Shown: one piece after another, positions 23,881-36,221 of the stretch
How positions within the stretch are numbered: position 1 is the first letter of the stretch
Layout of the letters: each line of letters opens with the position of its first letter
Assembly: GCA_014529385.2 (NCBI GenBank)
Contig: CM043944.1
Span: forward strand, 94,258,476 to 94,322,475
DNA from: Adiantum capillus-veneris
Taxonomy: Eukaryota > Streptophyta > Polypodiopsida > Polypodiales > Pteridaceae
Length of the DNA: 64,000 nucleotides
Direction: 5' to 3'
Position numbers and translations under genes: made by a program
The notes under the pieces: model-generated
The model's input: the letters and a program-made list of their open reading frames with translations, nothing else
Told to the model about the DNA's origin: nothing
The model's database searches: none

Positions 23881-25239
23881 CATTTGGATACCAATTTGGG
23901 CCAAAACAGTCCATTCTCAGAACAAACAGACAAGTGGGAGTGAAAACACTCAAAACTAAACAGAACTTGACCAAACCTCTTAACAGGTCTTTAAGCACCT
24001 TGCTGCAACTTTAGGAGATGAAAACTTTGGATAAAGTGTAAAAAATCATCACTAAGATATTAAGCACGCTTAATATCTGGGGGACAAAGAAAGAAAAATT
24101 TGGGCCTTTTTTCAACTCCATAGGTGTCAACATAGTGTAAAGAGGCTTTGATTTAAGTTTGGTAGAATTTGGACTTGTAAGTTGTCAGATAGGCTCAGAA
24201 ATCTTTGAAACCAAACTATATACAAACTTTGGCTTAGAAACCTTAAAACTAAACCAAACTTTATGGAACTTATTTTGTGGCTTGCTTAAAGTGCAAACAA
24301 CCATTACAAGCCCAAAAAGTTACAAAATCACCTCAATTTGACAATGGAGATAATAAGCACTCTTATTATCTCCTGTCCTAAAAAATTGATCTGTGCAAGT
24401 TTTTTCAAAAGGGATTGGGTCTAGAGAGTCCTTGAGTGAAGTTTTAAGTGTTTTGGACATTATTTGACTTGCATGACCGCCAAAATTGCATTTGAAATTG
24501 CCAGATATAGGAGCTATTGGGGATTGAGACCAAGTGGGTAAAAATTTGAAATAACCTCATTCAGGGCTTGTTGAGGACATACTTGACTAGTGTGGACAAA
24601 AAGTGAAAAATCATCATTTTTGGGCCTAGTAGACGCTTATTATTTCCAACTAGCAAGAAAAAATAGGCATTTTTTGGCTTAGCTAGTTGGTAGACACCTT
24701 GACCAACTAGCATGGCAAGTTTGAAGTCATTTGGACATTGTTTGCTACTTGAAGTTGATATTTCTATAGTTGCAGGTTGCAGATTGACATTGTTGCTATT
24801 TTGACAGGGTTGAAGCAAAAAAAATTGCATCATGAGTTCTTGTGTATCAATGTGATCATCTGATTATCTTATATGCTTTTAATTTCACAGGGATATCAAA
24901 AATAGCTTTGAAAAATTACCAGGTTGAATTGACTACATTTGAAACGGGTTGGTATTGGTAACAAAATATAGGCATTCATTTTCATTAAGGAGTTCAAGAC
25001 TTTATGTACGTAAGGTCAAGCCGTTTTGGTGCGAATTAAGGATAAAACCAAGAGACTGAGAGTAGAGTATCTACAGAAGGAAGTGTAAACCAAGGGAGGC
25101 CTTTAGAGACTATAACGGAAGAAGTGCCAGACACTTACTCCGACTCAAGTTCTAAGAAATTGGGGATTGGAATCTCTCTCAGGTTCAAGCACAATATGAC
25201 CTTATATAAGACTAACAAGCATGGGGCCCAAATTTATCA
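23881..25239. repeat. Degenerate tandem repeat of about 290 bp with palindromes, no gene
   Basis: Non-coding on both strands. Two near-perfect palindromes, 24055-24078 (11-base arms, AGATATTAAGC) and 24346-24373 (12-base arms, GGAGATAATAAG), lie 293 bases apart in similar context. A half-palindrome (GCTTATTATTTCC) near 24634 comes about 280 bases later after a shared AAAAATCATCA. The layout parallels the palindrome array at 31.0-32.9 kb. Confidence 0.65.
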
Positions 25240-25305
25240 GGTTCTTGATGCCTTACCAGACTTTTGCTAGTACTTGCAGACTTATGACACAAGGAAATCC
25301 AGAAG

Positions 25306-28300
25306 TTGTCAAGTTTGATGCATTATGCACATTTGCTATTGCAAGAGTCACTTTCCATAAAAAACAAGACTAGACAGCGTGCAGTTGAAGAGGCTTTTAT
25401 TGCTTCTCAAAGAAAGGGTGGTAACAGCAATGCAGCCACTTCTTATGGTTCTGTTGCGAGTGGCAAAACTTTTGTTCCTAATGCTTCTGCTGGCAGCACT
25501 TCATCTAGCAATTCTGGTGATAAGGGAAAAAAGAAGATGTGTTGCCATTATTGTAAAGCTAATGATCACTTGATCAAGCAGTGTCCTAAGTTGAAGGCCA
25601 AAGAGGCTAAGAAGAAAGAGGGTGGTTCCACAGCAAATGCTGGTTCCACTACAAATGCAGCCATTGTTGAGTCTTCTGTGAAAGGAGACTGTGATGTTGA
25701 TGTCTATGCAGATTGGGATTTTAGTGCAGAGTGCACTTACAATCCTGCTATCCATGATGCATGCTTATCAGTTGCTGCAGATTCACATGTGTGGTATTTC
25801 GACAGTGGTGATACAAAGCACATTACCTCACATTGTGAATTGTTCACCTCTCTTGAGTCTGTCCCTCATGGGAATTCTGTCACTTGTGCCAACAATGCCT
25901 CTTATCCAGTTCAGGGAGTTGGAAAGATTGTGCTTACTGCTGCTAATGGCAGTTCTTTCACACTCGTTGATGCACTTTATGTACCTGGGATCAAGAAGAA
26001 TCTTTTGTCTGTATCTGCACTTGTTAGACTTGGACTTGTAGTCAAGTTTGCGGATGACAGATGTACAGTTCATGATCTCCGTTTTGGTGATGAAATTGTT
26101 GCATCTGGCCTTTTGTGTCGTGTGCTGTATAAGCTCACTTTGTATGACAAGTGTGGAAAAAAAATTGCAAATGCTGTTGCAAATTCAAGGGCCATTTCAG
26201 ATGCAAAACTTTGGCATGCACGTTTTGGTCATCTGAATTTTGCTAGTTAGCTGCATTTGCAAAAATCTGATATGGTTGCTTCTTTGCCGTCTCTTGAAGC
26301 ACCTGTCAAACATGTTTGTGAAGGTTGTATTTTGGGTAAGAAGATGCAACGTTCGAAGTTTCCAAAGGATGGTTCAATTCGGGCCACATGCAGGTTGCAG
26401 CTTGTGCATAGCGATGTTTGTGGGCCCATGCAAACTCCGTCCTTGGGAAATTACCTTTACTTCATGACTTTCATTGATGATTACTCTAGGCATGCATGGG
26501 TATTTCCGCTTAAAGTGAAGTCCGAAGTTTTTATGTGCTCTAAACAATTTTCGGCCATGGCTGAAAATGTCTCAAAATGTACTATGGGCACCCTCCGTTC
26601 CAATCGAGGGGGGGAGTATATGTCTCATGAATTCAATGCATTTCTGGCTAGTCATGGGATAAAATACCAATGTACAGTGCTTTATACACCTCAACAAAAT
26701 GGTGTTGCTGAGAGGAAAAACAAATGTCTTACGGAAATGGCACGATGTATGGTCAAAAGTCAAGCTTTGCCGCATTCTTTTTGGCTTGAGTCCATCATGT
26801 GTGCCACTTATGTACTAAACAGGTATCCTACGAAAGCTTTGCAGTCTATTACTCCATATGAAGCATGGCATGATAGAAAGCCTTGTATTGAGCACATGCG
26901 TGTTTTTGGTTGTTTGGCATATGCTTTGGTGCCAAAAAAACTGCGAGAAAATTGGATGATAAGACTGTGAAATGTATTTTTGTTGGTTATAGTGTTGAAA
27001 GTAAAGGTTACAGATTGTATCATCCGCAAACAAAACGTATTCTGGTTTCACCAAATGTAGTGTTTGTGGAAGATTTTATTCAGCCCTTGTTGTCATGTAC
27101 TAGAGATCGTAATGTAAGCTCACAGGACATTTATGACACTTTGTTGCCTCTTTTTGGTGGTGGAAATATGAATGTAAGTTCCAATGAGGCAAATGTACAA
27201 CCTATGGGGGTTTCTGAAAATTTTACAAATCAGCCTATTACTGAAGTAGATGTACATGATGTACTTGATGAGGAAAGGGCTGAAAATGAGCAGGCTAGAG
27301 GTATGCCAAAATGGCTGGTGCACACTTTGCGTGACAGTAAATTGGATGCACCTTTATCTAGTCGTACTCGTTCAGGCTCTCGCCATGCATCTTATGCATC
27401 AGATTGTTATGCTTTGGCTCTTTCTAGCTTACATGATGTTGAGGAGCCTGTCCATTAGGAAAAATATGGGGTCTCAATGGGCCTCTTTGATTAGAGGCTG
27501 ATTAAAATTTGTCCAATTAGGTGAGAGGAGGGATATCCCCTAGTCCCTATAAAAATATAGTTGTGTCATGGTCTTGTCCCCCCTTTTAGTGGTTTTGCAG
27601 GTCAAATACGAACTAGGTGGCCATCTTTGGTGGTTTTCTTTTGTGGAAAAGGACCCGCATTAGAGCTATAAGGACAAGATCAATTTTGAAATCGCAGGCC
27701 ATCAACTAGGGGTCGACTTCAACTACACATGTGGCTTGAGCTGATTCCAACAGAGTTAAGGACTGATGCTTGGTATGGAAAGCATTGCAATCAAGCCAAA
27801 TATAGGCGGGCTGGCGTATTCATGCTCGCCAATCAGAGCGCGCCACTTGGGCATCCAATTGCAACTGGTCAGGACTACCATTGAAGGCAGCATACATAGC
27901 CGCATATTAGATGGGATGGCAGCATTCAAGGTCAAAAATTAGAGCGTGCCACCTCAGCGTCCAGTTGAGCATGGTCAGAGAGACTGAGCGTACCACATGT
28001 GGAGGCAGTTAATGTACACGAGCCTGCTTCAGGAAGCCATGCAGTCAGCGTCAGACCCTAATTTTAAAGATCAACTAAGTATAAAATTCAAAACATAGCC
28101 AATCAAAAATGGCCATGACTTGTTCTCGGAATAGAACATGTCCTCAAAATCCCAAAACGATTTCTTAAAGATTTCTTATGGGGCTACTTACATTAAAGAG
28201 GGAAATACCATGCATTTAACAGGTGAAACCACTATTCAACCTAGAAGTGGTCTTTCTTGTCCCCTAAAGTGTCAGCAATTTAACCCCTAATCCCTTGAAA

Positions 28301-29879
28301 TTAGGGATCCTTACAAGGCCCATGGAGAGCCCATATTTTTTCTAATGCTTTTGATGAAGCACATAATTTAAAAAATTGGATTCGCTACCATGCAATCAAA
28401 ATATGATGTCCTTATAGAAAATGACACATGTACTTTATGTGATTTGCCTCCTGGAAAAAAGGCCATTGGTACAAAGTGGGTTTACGAGTTAAAACGCAAG
28501 CCGGATGGTGAGATCGATCGCCATAAGGCTCGACTTGTTGCAAAGGGTTATGCACAGCCAAAATGCATAGATTATGAAGAGACTTTTGCTCCCACTTCTC
28601 GTATGACTACTATGTGTTTTCTATGTGCATTGACAGCTCATTTTGGTTGGGATGTACATCAATCAGACATTGTTACTGCTTTCTTGAATGGTGACATATT
28701 TGACGAAGTTTATGTAACGCAGCCTCGCGGTTTTGTCATAAAAGGACAAGAGGAAAAAGTGTGCAAATGTAAGAAGGCTTTGTATGGGTTGAAGCAATCT
28801 CCTCGTGCTTGGTATGAGAAAGCTGAAACTCATTTGGTCAAATGAGGCTTTTGTAATAGTCCAACAGAAAGCAGATTGTATGTAAAGCATGAGGGTGATG
28901 TACTTCTCATTGTGGTTCTTTATGTCGATGATTTGTTGATCACTAGTCCAATTGAGAGACATATTGCTGAATTTAATACTGATTTGAATGCTACTTTTAG
29001 GATGAAAGATTTGGGGCTGTTGCATCATTACTTGGGTATACAGTTTAAGCAGTGTGATGGTGGTATTTCCTTGTGTCAGAAAAGTTACATGGAGAGATTG
29101 CTATGTAAGTTTGGACTTGAGGATTGCAAACCTATTGCCACTCCCATGGAAACAAGTTTGAAATTGAGTCTACATGATGCTAGCAATCCTGCTGGTGTCA
29201 CTCTTTATCAAACTGCTATTGGATGCCTCATTTATGTATGCAACACGAGGCCAGATATTGAGTTTGCAGTCTCACAGGTCAGCAGATTTATGCATAGCCC
29301 AGGGTCTAAGCATTGGCAGGCTGTCAAGAGGATTTTCCACTACCTTAGTGGCACTTTACATCTTGGCTTGTTTTATCCCAAGGGGGGATCATTGCCACCA
29401 GATTTACATGCTTTTTCGGACTCATATTGGGCTGGTTGTTTCATGACACACGATTGTCCACACGTGGTTTTTGTTTCATGCTTGGCAGCTCATGTATATC
29501 ACGGTTGAGCAAGAAGCAACCTACTGTGGACACTTCAAGTTGTGAGGCCGAGTACAGGGCAGTCTTCACAGCTACGGTTGAGTGTGTATGGCTCAGACGC
29601 CTTATGGCTGATTTGGGTATTGGACAGGACACTACCAACACTATCTACACTGACACTCAGAGCGAATTGGTAGTTGCGAGGAACCTAGTTTTTCATGCTC
29701 TCACAAAGCACATTGAGGTGAATTACCACTATGTCAGGGAGAGTCTCTCAGTAGGAGAGATCAGCTTGGCGTATGTGCCAACACATGACAACCTTGCAGA
29801 TATTTTCACAAAAGCATTGTCTCGTGAGAAGCTTGAAGCTTTCCGCAAAGCTTTGGGCTTACTCCCCTTTGTGGACTGA
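25306..29879 (+). pseudogene. Copia element 2 gag-pol polyprotein
   Basis: It contains an intact knuckle CHYCKANDHLIKQC, protease WYFDSGDTKHIT, integrase (26257-26970), and RT/RNase H (28390-29879). Breaks: TAG at 26248, frameshift near 26935, insertion of the TIR element at 27453, TGA at 28843 and frameshift near 29440. The integrase catalytic Asp seen in copy 1 (HSDRGGEY) is Asn here (RSNRGGEY), so the enzyme would be inactive regardless of the stops. Confidence 0.93.
27453..28347. mobile_element. 895 bp non-autonomous TIR element inside copia 2
   Basis: Compared with uninterrupted copia 1, extra DNA lies between GAGGAGCCT and TTTTGATGAAGC. Its ends are inverted repeats, CATTAGGAAAAATATGGGG on the left and CATTAGAAAAAATATGGGC (inverted) on the right, about 28 of 31 bases matching. 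There is no ORF of note, and a target duplication is not clear. The same terminal sequence appears at 50228, also inside copia DNA. Confidence 0.8.
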
Positions 29880-29953
29880 TCATGCCCTCAGGGCATGGCA
29901 CTTCCCTTTATTCATGTGGCAACTCTCCCCACCGCATCACTCTAGGGGGGATT

Positions 29954-30180
29954 TGTTACCATATACATGTGGTAGTGATGTGTGTGAACAAACTAGGGCC
30001 ACTGGGGCATTTTTTTCCTCTTTAGGAGTTTTTTCCCCGCGAGCATTGTATATACGCCCATCACTCTAGGGCTATCTATCTTATCATTGCACACTAAGTA
30101 ACACACTCTCTATTGTGTGCCTTGAGCTTCCTTCATCTTCTCCAAGTTGTGTACGTTTCTCTGCAACCCTAATTCCAATA
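29954..30180 (+). repeat. 3' LTR of copia element 2
   Basis: Matches both LTRs of copia 1. The final CA is mutated to TA. A purine run precedes it. Confidence 0.93.
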
Positions 30181-30596
30181 GTTTTTGGCTGAATGTAAGT
30201 AGAGATCGTACTACCCTTATATGTGTAGCATTCTAAGTCAATTGGATTGACAATTTTGTACTCACGTCCATACTTATCTACCATCAAAACTTGCACTCCA
30301 TTGGCATCTGTATACATAAATGCATAGAGGTTCTTATGGGTAGTCAACTCTCTAGCATAGGGTTCTACATACTTGTAGAAGATATATGGATCTCCATTTG
30401 TGAATCTATATAAGCCTTCATAAGTGTAATCCGTAAGAACTCTCATGGATTCATTGGCTTTGATGAATCTCACGTTTGGTTTGTTGATCAGAGGATGCCT
30501 CTCCTCTATTTCTCCCAATCCCCCTCTTGTTGGCATTGCAGCGTTTTTCATGTCCTTAAGTGGAGTAGAGAACCCTGGTGGTGGATGGTTTTTCAT
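30181..30596 (-). pseudogene. Second gypsy element, gag N-terminal part
   Basis: Starts with ATG at 30596 (MKNHPPPGFSTPLKDMKN) and is open to the copia LTR at 30180. Its last gag residues (TYIQPK) join in frame with the piece starting at 18489 if the copia block and one target copy are removed. A gag N-terminus without recognisable motifs is usual; the assignment rests on this join and on the primer site upstream. Confidence 0.75.
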
Positions 30597-30599
30597 GGT

Positions 30600-33395
30600 T
30601 AAGGCTCACTCGAAACTCTCAAGATAGTCCTGAACAAGTTCACTTTGGCTTAGTGCAACTTATCTCTTTTTGCCCCCGGTCAGGTCTCTCAAAAGTCAAG
30701 AATTTGCGACCTTTTTGGTTTGTGGAAATTGGTCTTGGGGTACCCCAAAACTTTGGATTTAGGAAACCTAGTAAAATTTAGCTCTAAAATGAAAGCTATC
30801 TTTCTAGCTATACCTAATTCAATTTGAAGTTGTCTATCAAAAGTTAGAGCACTTTTAGTGAACTACACTTAAAACAGCACTCAAAACAGTCTCAGGACCA
30901 GAACACAAGAACTTTGGCTTATATCTTGGCCTCCCGAAGGTATTTTTAGCTCAAACTTGAGATTTGGGATGTACTCAAGTATATCTACAAGATCACCAAG
31001 CCAGATACCCCCACTATGCTGAGAGGTACATGGATTGCGATCCATGTTCCCTGTAAGACTTTTTTCCTCCAAATTTTCCCAAATTTTTACTGTGTGTAGA
31101 CAAGGTCATAAGCAGGCTATATACCAATTTTCATCAAATTTTGAGGTGGAGGTACATGGATCGCGATCCATGTTCAACCCCATTTGGACTTGTTCTCTTA
31201 GAAGTTTGTTCCTGACTATATCCATAAGCTAAATCTCAAATCTTTTTGGATTTGGACTTGGTTTGATAGGTCAAATGGTCAATATTAGGTCTGCACTACG
31301 GTTTTCAGTCTGTCACCTATTTTGCTCCCTTTTGACCCAATTTTTCTCAAAATTAGACTTGGGGATATGTTTCCTTGTGTATGCACTACTGATCTGGAAA
31401 ATTTCAAGTCAAGCTGTCACTTTGGGTGCATGGATCGCGATCCATGTTTGGAGCCCAAATTGACTTCTCTTGGTACCATCAGAATCAGCATGATTAGGAG
31501 GTCCTATGGTATCAATGTTTTTGAAAATGGACCTCTGGATTGAAAGTTAGGTTAGTTTTGGCACTTGCACAAAGTACTTGGCATTTCTGGGATTTTGGAT
31601 AGTTCTTTCATATCCAAATTTAGTTTTGAAAAGACCACTACACTCCTTGTGATGTCCCCTAGCTATGGTGCAAATTTGGTATTTGTCTGTGACAAAGGAA
31701 CATGGATCGCGATCCATGTACCTATGTGTCAGATGGTAATGAAACTTGGCACACAGCTTCCCCTTGGTCCACTGATCCCTGCTCTATGGTTTTTATGTGA
31801 TTTGGACTTTTCTAGGCCAGGCAAAAGTCAATTTACTGGTCTGTTTTAGGGTTTTCACCTTGAACAGTTTTTGGCTCTTTTCACCCACTTTTTGAACTTT
31901 TTTGACAAGATTTATTTGGGGACTTATGTTCACAATGGTCTTTCATACAGGCTGGAAAAGTTTCTGTCCAAAAATTTCTCAAGGGTACATGGATCGCGAT
32001 CCATGTTCCATCACTTTTGGATCTAAATTTTGGTGTGCTAATAGCTTGTGATGTTTGTAGCTTGTTCCACAAATCTTTTTGAATTTGGATCAGTTTTACC
32101 CAACCAAAACTGACTTCTATAGTATGTTGTGCAGTTTAGAGAATGTTTTGTTTTTGGCTCTTTTGACCACTTTTTACAACTTTTTTGCATATGGTCTTTT
32201 GGGAAAAGTGTTTGTCTATGTTTCAGCTACCTACTGCTCAAATCTCAGCCAAAAAAAATTCAAAAGTTTTTCATGAGGGACATGGATTGCGATCCATGTT
32301 TGACCACATTTTGACATGAAACTTGGTCAGCTTGTAGTCCATGTTATGGTGATACTCTTCCCCAAATCTTTTTGAATTTGGCCAACTTTTTCCTAATCAA
32401 AAGTGAGTTTTTCTGTCTGCCCTACGATTTTTGACTAGTTTCTGTATTTGGCTATTTTGACCAATTTTTTTCAATTTTTTGACATGGTCCCTTTTGGCAA
32501 AGTTGTTCCACTAGTTATCAAGAATGTACTTCTCAAATATTAGCCCCAAAATGTCAAAGACGTACATGGATCGCGATCCATGTTTGGTAGCATTTTTTCA
32601 GGAATTTTCTTCTGCAGGTTCTCTATGCCCTGTAGAAGCCAAATCTCACTACTTTGTGAATTTGGATTCCAAAATCTCAAGATTTGCCCAATTTTGTGTC
32701 TAAAATGTCTGTTTTGCTGTTTTTGCTATAACGGCCAATTCTGATGTGATTTTTGAGTTTTTCTTTCAAGCCAACTTGATCAGAGCAGTGTCCCACTGAT
32801 GCTCAATGTAACAGGTCACTTTTCTGTAAAATTGGTCTCTGGGGTACATAGATTGCGATCCATGTTCCTCCACAGATCCTTGCCAGACTTTCCAGATTGC
32901 TTCTAGAGAGTATGCTGATGCCTTTGATCCACAAATTTTTGAATTTGTATCACTTTTGAGGTCTCTACCATCAAATTTTTAGAATTTCAGAGTTATGGTC
33001 ATTTCGACCAAAATATGGTTTTCACCCTTTTTTCTCTCAACCTTTTAGCCCAAATTTCATGGTGGTAGTTTCTACTTACCATACTCCTAAGTATTGTAAT
33101 GAAACATGACACAAAAAAAAATTGAAAGGTACAAAATAAAGTCGTTACGAAAAACGGTACAACACTCTGAAAGCATAGAGAAAATCGGAGAATGAAATGC
33201 TTTTGGCTATCTCACTCACCACCCTCTTTACTTCTCAAGAATAGATCTAGCAAGTCCTCGACTTCTAGACTCTATCAAGCACTAAACCCCGTGTCTAGCT
33301 ACTTCACTGCTAAAGTGTAAATGGAATGGAAGACAAATCTTTGAAAAAGAACGCTCTAAATATGCACTAGGTCACTCACCATCTAACGATCATAT
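30600..33395 (-). repeat. Leader of the second gypsy element with an array of 20-bp palindromes
   Basis: No gene is visible. Eight copies of ACATGGATCGCGATCCATGT (some with one to three changes) lie at 31028, 31154, 31428, 31700, 31987, 32280, 32564 and 32846. Apart from the first interval (126) they are spaced 272-293 bases apart, inside diverged repeats that share phrases such as TTTTGACC and TTGAATTTGGA. Palindrome identity is far higher than identity of the surrounding repeat. Confidence 0.85.
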
Positions 33396-33413
33396 CCTCG
33401 ACAGCGGCGCCAA
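33396..33413 (-). promoter_or_regulatory. Primer-binding site (TGGCGCC type) of the second gypsy element
   Basis: The minus strand reads TTGGCGCCGCTGTCGAGG, close to the TTGGCGCCGTTGCCGGGG site of plant Athila/Tat-type gypsy elements. The LTR should begin at 33414. Confidence 0.75.
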
Positions 33414-33638
33414 TGTTTGCGGGTCGCCGCGACGAACGTCTTCAGCATAGCTTTCTGGCACTAACATAATGTCAATGCTCAGAGAAAGTGACTTGGATAA
33501 GGCATGGAGACTCTATGAGATCGTCAATCTCACAAAGTGAACCTTAACAAGCAAACACAAAAACTCTACAAGCAAACCAACACTCAATGATCAGAGAAAT
33601 CTCCCTATGTCCTTTCTCATAGCTCTAGGTCATCACAC
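33414..33638 (-). repeat. 5' LTR of the second gypsy element (probable)
   Basis: Starts (plus strand) with TGTTTGCGGG directly beside the primer site and ends near CATCACA at about 33637, where a different coding sequence begins. The partner LTR was not found, so the outer edge is an estimate. Confidence 0.5.
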
Positions 33639-33639
33639 C

Positions 33640-35210
33640 ATTTCGGCACTGGATAAGCAGCAGAAAGAAATGGAGGAACTGGGGGAATTGCTTACAAAAT
33701 TTTCAAATGCATGCAAAGCAAAGGATGAGCAGCTGTGACAGAAGTTACAAATGAACTTCTAACTACAATCTTCTCAGTTCAAAAAATTCAGGTACATTTA
33801 GATGTTGCAAATACCTCCCTACAGTAGTCAGAACAATGAATCAATGATCAGGCAATATTCTTGTGGAAAATACAAGAGAATCCAGTCGTCACCTCGATCA
33901 AAGGCACAGACGATGTCTCCAAGGCATTAGAGAAGAAAAACAAAGACCTCGAGCTGGAGCTAAAGTTAGAGCAGTCTCAGCGTAGAGACCTGGCTTTAAT
34001 GTTGGTCCAAAGAAAAGACGAGATGCTGAAGGAAATAGATGAACTCAAAACAGTCAACCAACTATTGAGAGAGGGAAGGCTGGAAAGACAAGAAGAGGCA
34101 GGCACTTCAGAGAAATCTCAAATAGAAATCCCCTCAGTCTCATTCGCTGACATGGAGACACAGTCAACAGTAGAGTTAAGTGGCGAGGAGTTTCAAATAC
34201 CCATTACCGAAGCAGATACAATGCCCATGGTCCAGCTCTCAAAGGCTGAGAAAGATGCACTGAAGGAAAAAATTACACAAGAGGTAACTGAGCAATGGAA
34301 GGCAGCAATGGATTGGGAGCTGAGAGTACTTCATTCCTTCAATGTCACACAACTCACTCCCAATCAAATCAATGATCAATGGCACCAACAATCCCTGTCC
34401 TACCCTCTAATTAAAGTGGAGCTGCTACAAGTGAAAGAAAGGCTTTGCACCGACATGAAAGTTGAGGGCGCAGAACAAGACCACCCAAAGTGGAGGCTGA
34501 GCTGGTTGAACAAGAATCCAAGGTACTTGATTCTGCTCACAAGATCACATGTGGCCCTGCAAAAGGGTCCTACCTTCTGTCCTGTACCAAGAGTAAGGAC
34601 CTGGATAGCACATGAGGCACTACTAAAGAAGCGGCCAACTTGGCTGAATTACCCCAGATTGCTTGCTCCAAAAAAGGGACAGCCAACTGAAGAATACATA
34701 GTGAAAACTCTAAAGGGTGCAATGTCATTTTTTAAAAGTCTACCGGATTTTTCATGTGCTATGCTATATAAAATCTGTCAAATGCTGCTCACCTGCATCG
34801 AAGTGTTCAATGAGCTAGAGCAAGCAGGCACCCCTTGAACGTCATTGCTTGAGGGTAACAAAGGGTTGTGTTATGATCTCAGTGGCCAACCTTTCGAAGA
34901 AGTCCTCTATGGCTTCTACGCCAGATGTATGTTCTTACCTTCTCACAACATGCTGACGTTCGAGGAAGCGTTCTACATGGGATTCTTCACTTAGCGAATG
35001 CAAATATTTGGGCCAGTGATCACTGGGCCAGTGATCAACAACCTGACATCAAGCTTTGTAGGCTACTCGGCAGTGGAGCTGAAAAACAAAGTCACCATGC
35101 AGTTCTTGCAAGTGCCAGATAAAGAAAGGAAAATCAGATACCAAAAGGCACTCAATGCACTTAAAGACCGCCTCGCCAACTATCAACCTGAAGACTATTT
35201 CAACCCATAA
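33640..35210 (+). pseudogene. Coiled-coil gag-like ORF of an unclassified LTR element
   Basis: Coding traces begin at 33648 (LDKQQKEMEELGELL). A long frame from 33861 to 35210 is broken only by TGA at 34836 and TAG at 34992. The N-terminal 90 residues are strongly coiled-coil (KALEKKNKDLELELKLEQSQ). A central acidic linker and a helical C-terminal region (EEYIVKTLKGAMSFFKSLP... ELKNKVTMQFLQVPDKE) follow. An LTR with a purine tract follows at 35250, so this is probably the gag-like gene of a retroelement. I recognise no named domain. Confidence 0.55.
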
Positions 35211-35235
35211 AGTTGTGTCAAGGGACGACACAGAC

Positions 35236-35249
35236 AAGGAGTGGGGGAA
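35236..35249 (+). promoter_or_regulatory. Polypurine tract
   Basis: AAGGAGTGGGGGAA sits directly before a TG start of an LTR. Confidence 0.7.
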
Positions 35250-35627
35250 TGTTAGCAGTAAGCTAACACAGATACCACGGATACCATTGTTTGAAGTTCT
35301 CATTGTAAAAACACTTATTATTTTGATAAATTGGGAATATTGTAACTCCTATTTTTTGGATAAACCTTGTAATTGATGAGCCGGGGCTACAAGCTTCCTG
35401 ATTGTATCAACCTGTCATTACCCATCTTTGGTAGAACTCCCAGATTATTAGTTTTGACAACCAAAAGCCTTGGCTAACCTATAAAAGCCAATTTTTGTAA
35501 GTTATTATAAAGTTTTGGATAATGAAATACACAGTGTGAGCTAACCGCGCTCACTTCTCTCCTTCTCGCATTTCCTACTCCCTCCCGATTGTCACATTGC
35601 AGTCGCGTTTGTTGCATTGCAACCACA
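35250..35627 (+). repeat. LTR following the coiled-coil ORF
   Basis: It starts TGTTAGC..GCTAACA (a small hairpin, 35250-35268) and ends ACCACA at 35627. It has a TATA box (CTATAAAAG, 35480-35488). An alternative end at 35671 would place a degraded primer-like TTTTGGCATCACC immediately downstream. The partner LTR was not identified. Confidence 0.6.
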
Positions 35628-36220
35628 GGTAAGAGCTCTACGCATTGACGTAAGCATTTCATAGTATTTCATAGCTTTTGGCATCACCGACCCGCGGCCT
35701 AATTTCATCATGAGTAGGAATCTACACTTCAAAATCAAAAACTAAGCATTTAGATCCATTCTGGGTCGAAAACAACTAGGTCAAAAATCCACTGTTGTTA
35801 ATAATCGCGATTTTGACACTTGACCTAAAGTGGGATTTGAGACCATAAGCTTGTGTGCTTAGGTCTTATAAACTTGTCCTAGAAGTTTCATTACATTTGG
35901 ATGTCATTTGATGCTGTAACGGGTGTGATTTTTTTGTCGATGAGAGATTGGCTTTTGGTGATTTCAGTCACTTGAGTGTAGCTTGAGTTAGATGCAAGTT
36001 GTTAGTTGTTTTTCGAGAGATCGACAACCTCTTGTAGCCTCTATGCACTAGTCGAGTCAGCTTTGTCCCATGGATTGACAATTAAATCGTGGTTCTCGCT
36101 AATACTGCGATAAGATAGAATGGTGAGGTTAGACACGTGTCCCACACTTGGACATACGAGGTTGTAAGAGCTCGAATGAGAATGATATATATGTATGTAT
36201 GTACATATATTGATTAGTGA
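35628..36220. other. No gene seen
   Basis: AT-rich non-coding sequence without long ORFs on either strand. It contains a short ATGTATGTATGTACATATAT stretch near 36188 just before a SINE. Confidence 0.5.
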
Positions 36221-36221
36221 T

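Larger units (their letters stand above)
25240..30180 (+). mobile_element. Copia element 2, 5'-truncated copy of the same family
   Basis: Homology to copia element 1 starts abruptly near 25240 (equivalent to 19617), so the 5' LTR and most of gag are missing. It continues to a 3' LTR at 29954-30180 and is interrupted by an 895 bp TIR element (27453-28347). The right flank is the second gypsy gag. Confidence 0.93.

Noticed and set aside
31028-32865. CRISPR-like array
   Set aside because: The repeats are palindromes with about 260-base diverged spacers in plant retroelement DNA; nothing else supports a CRISPR.
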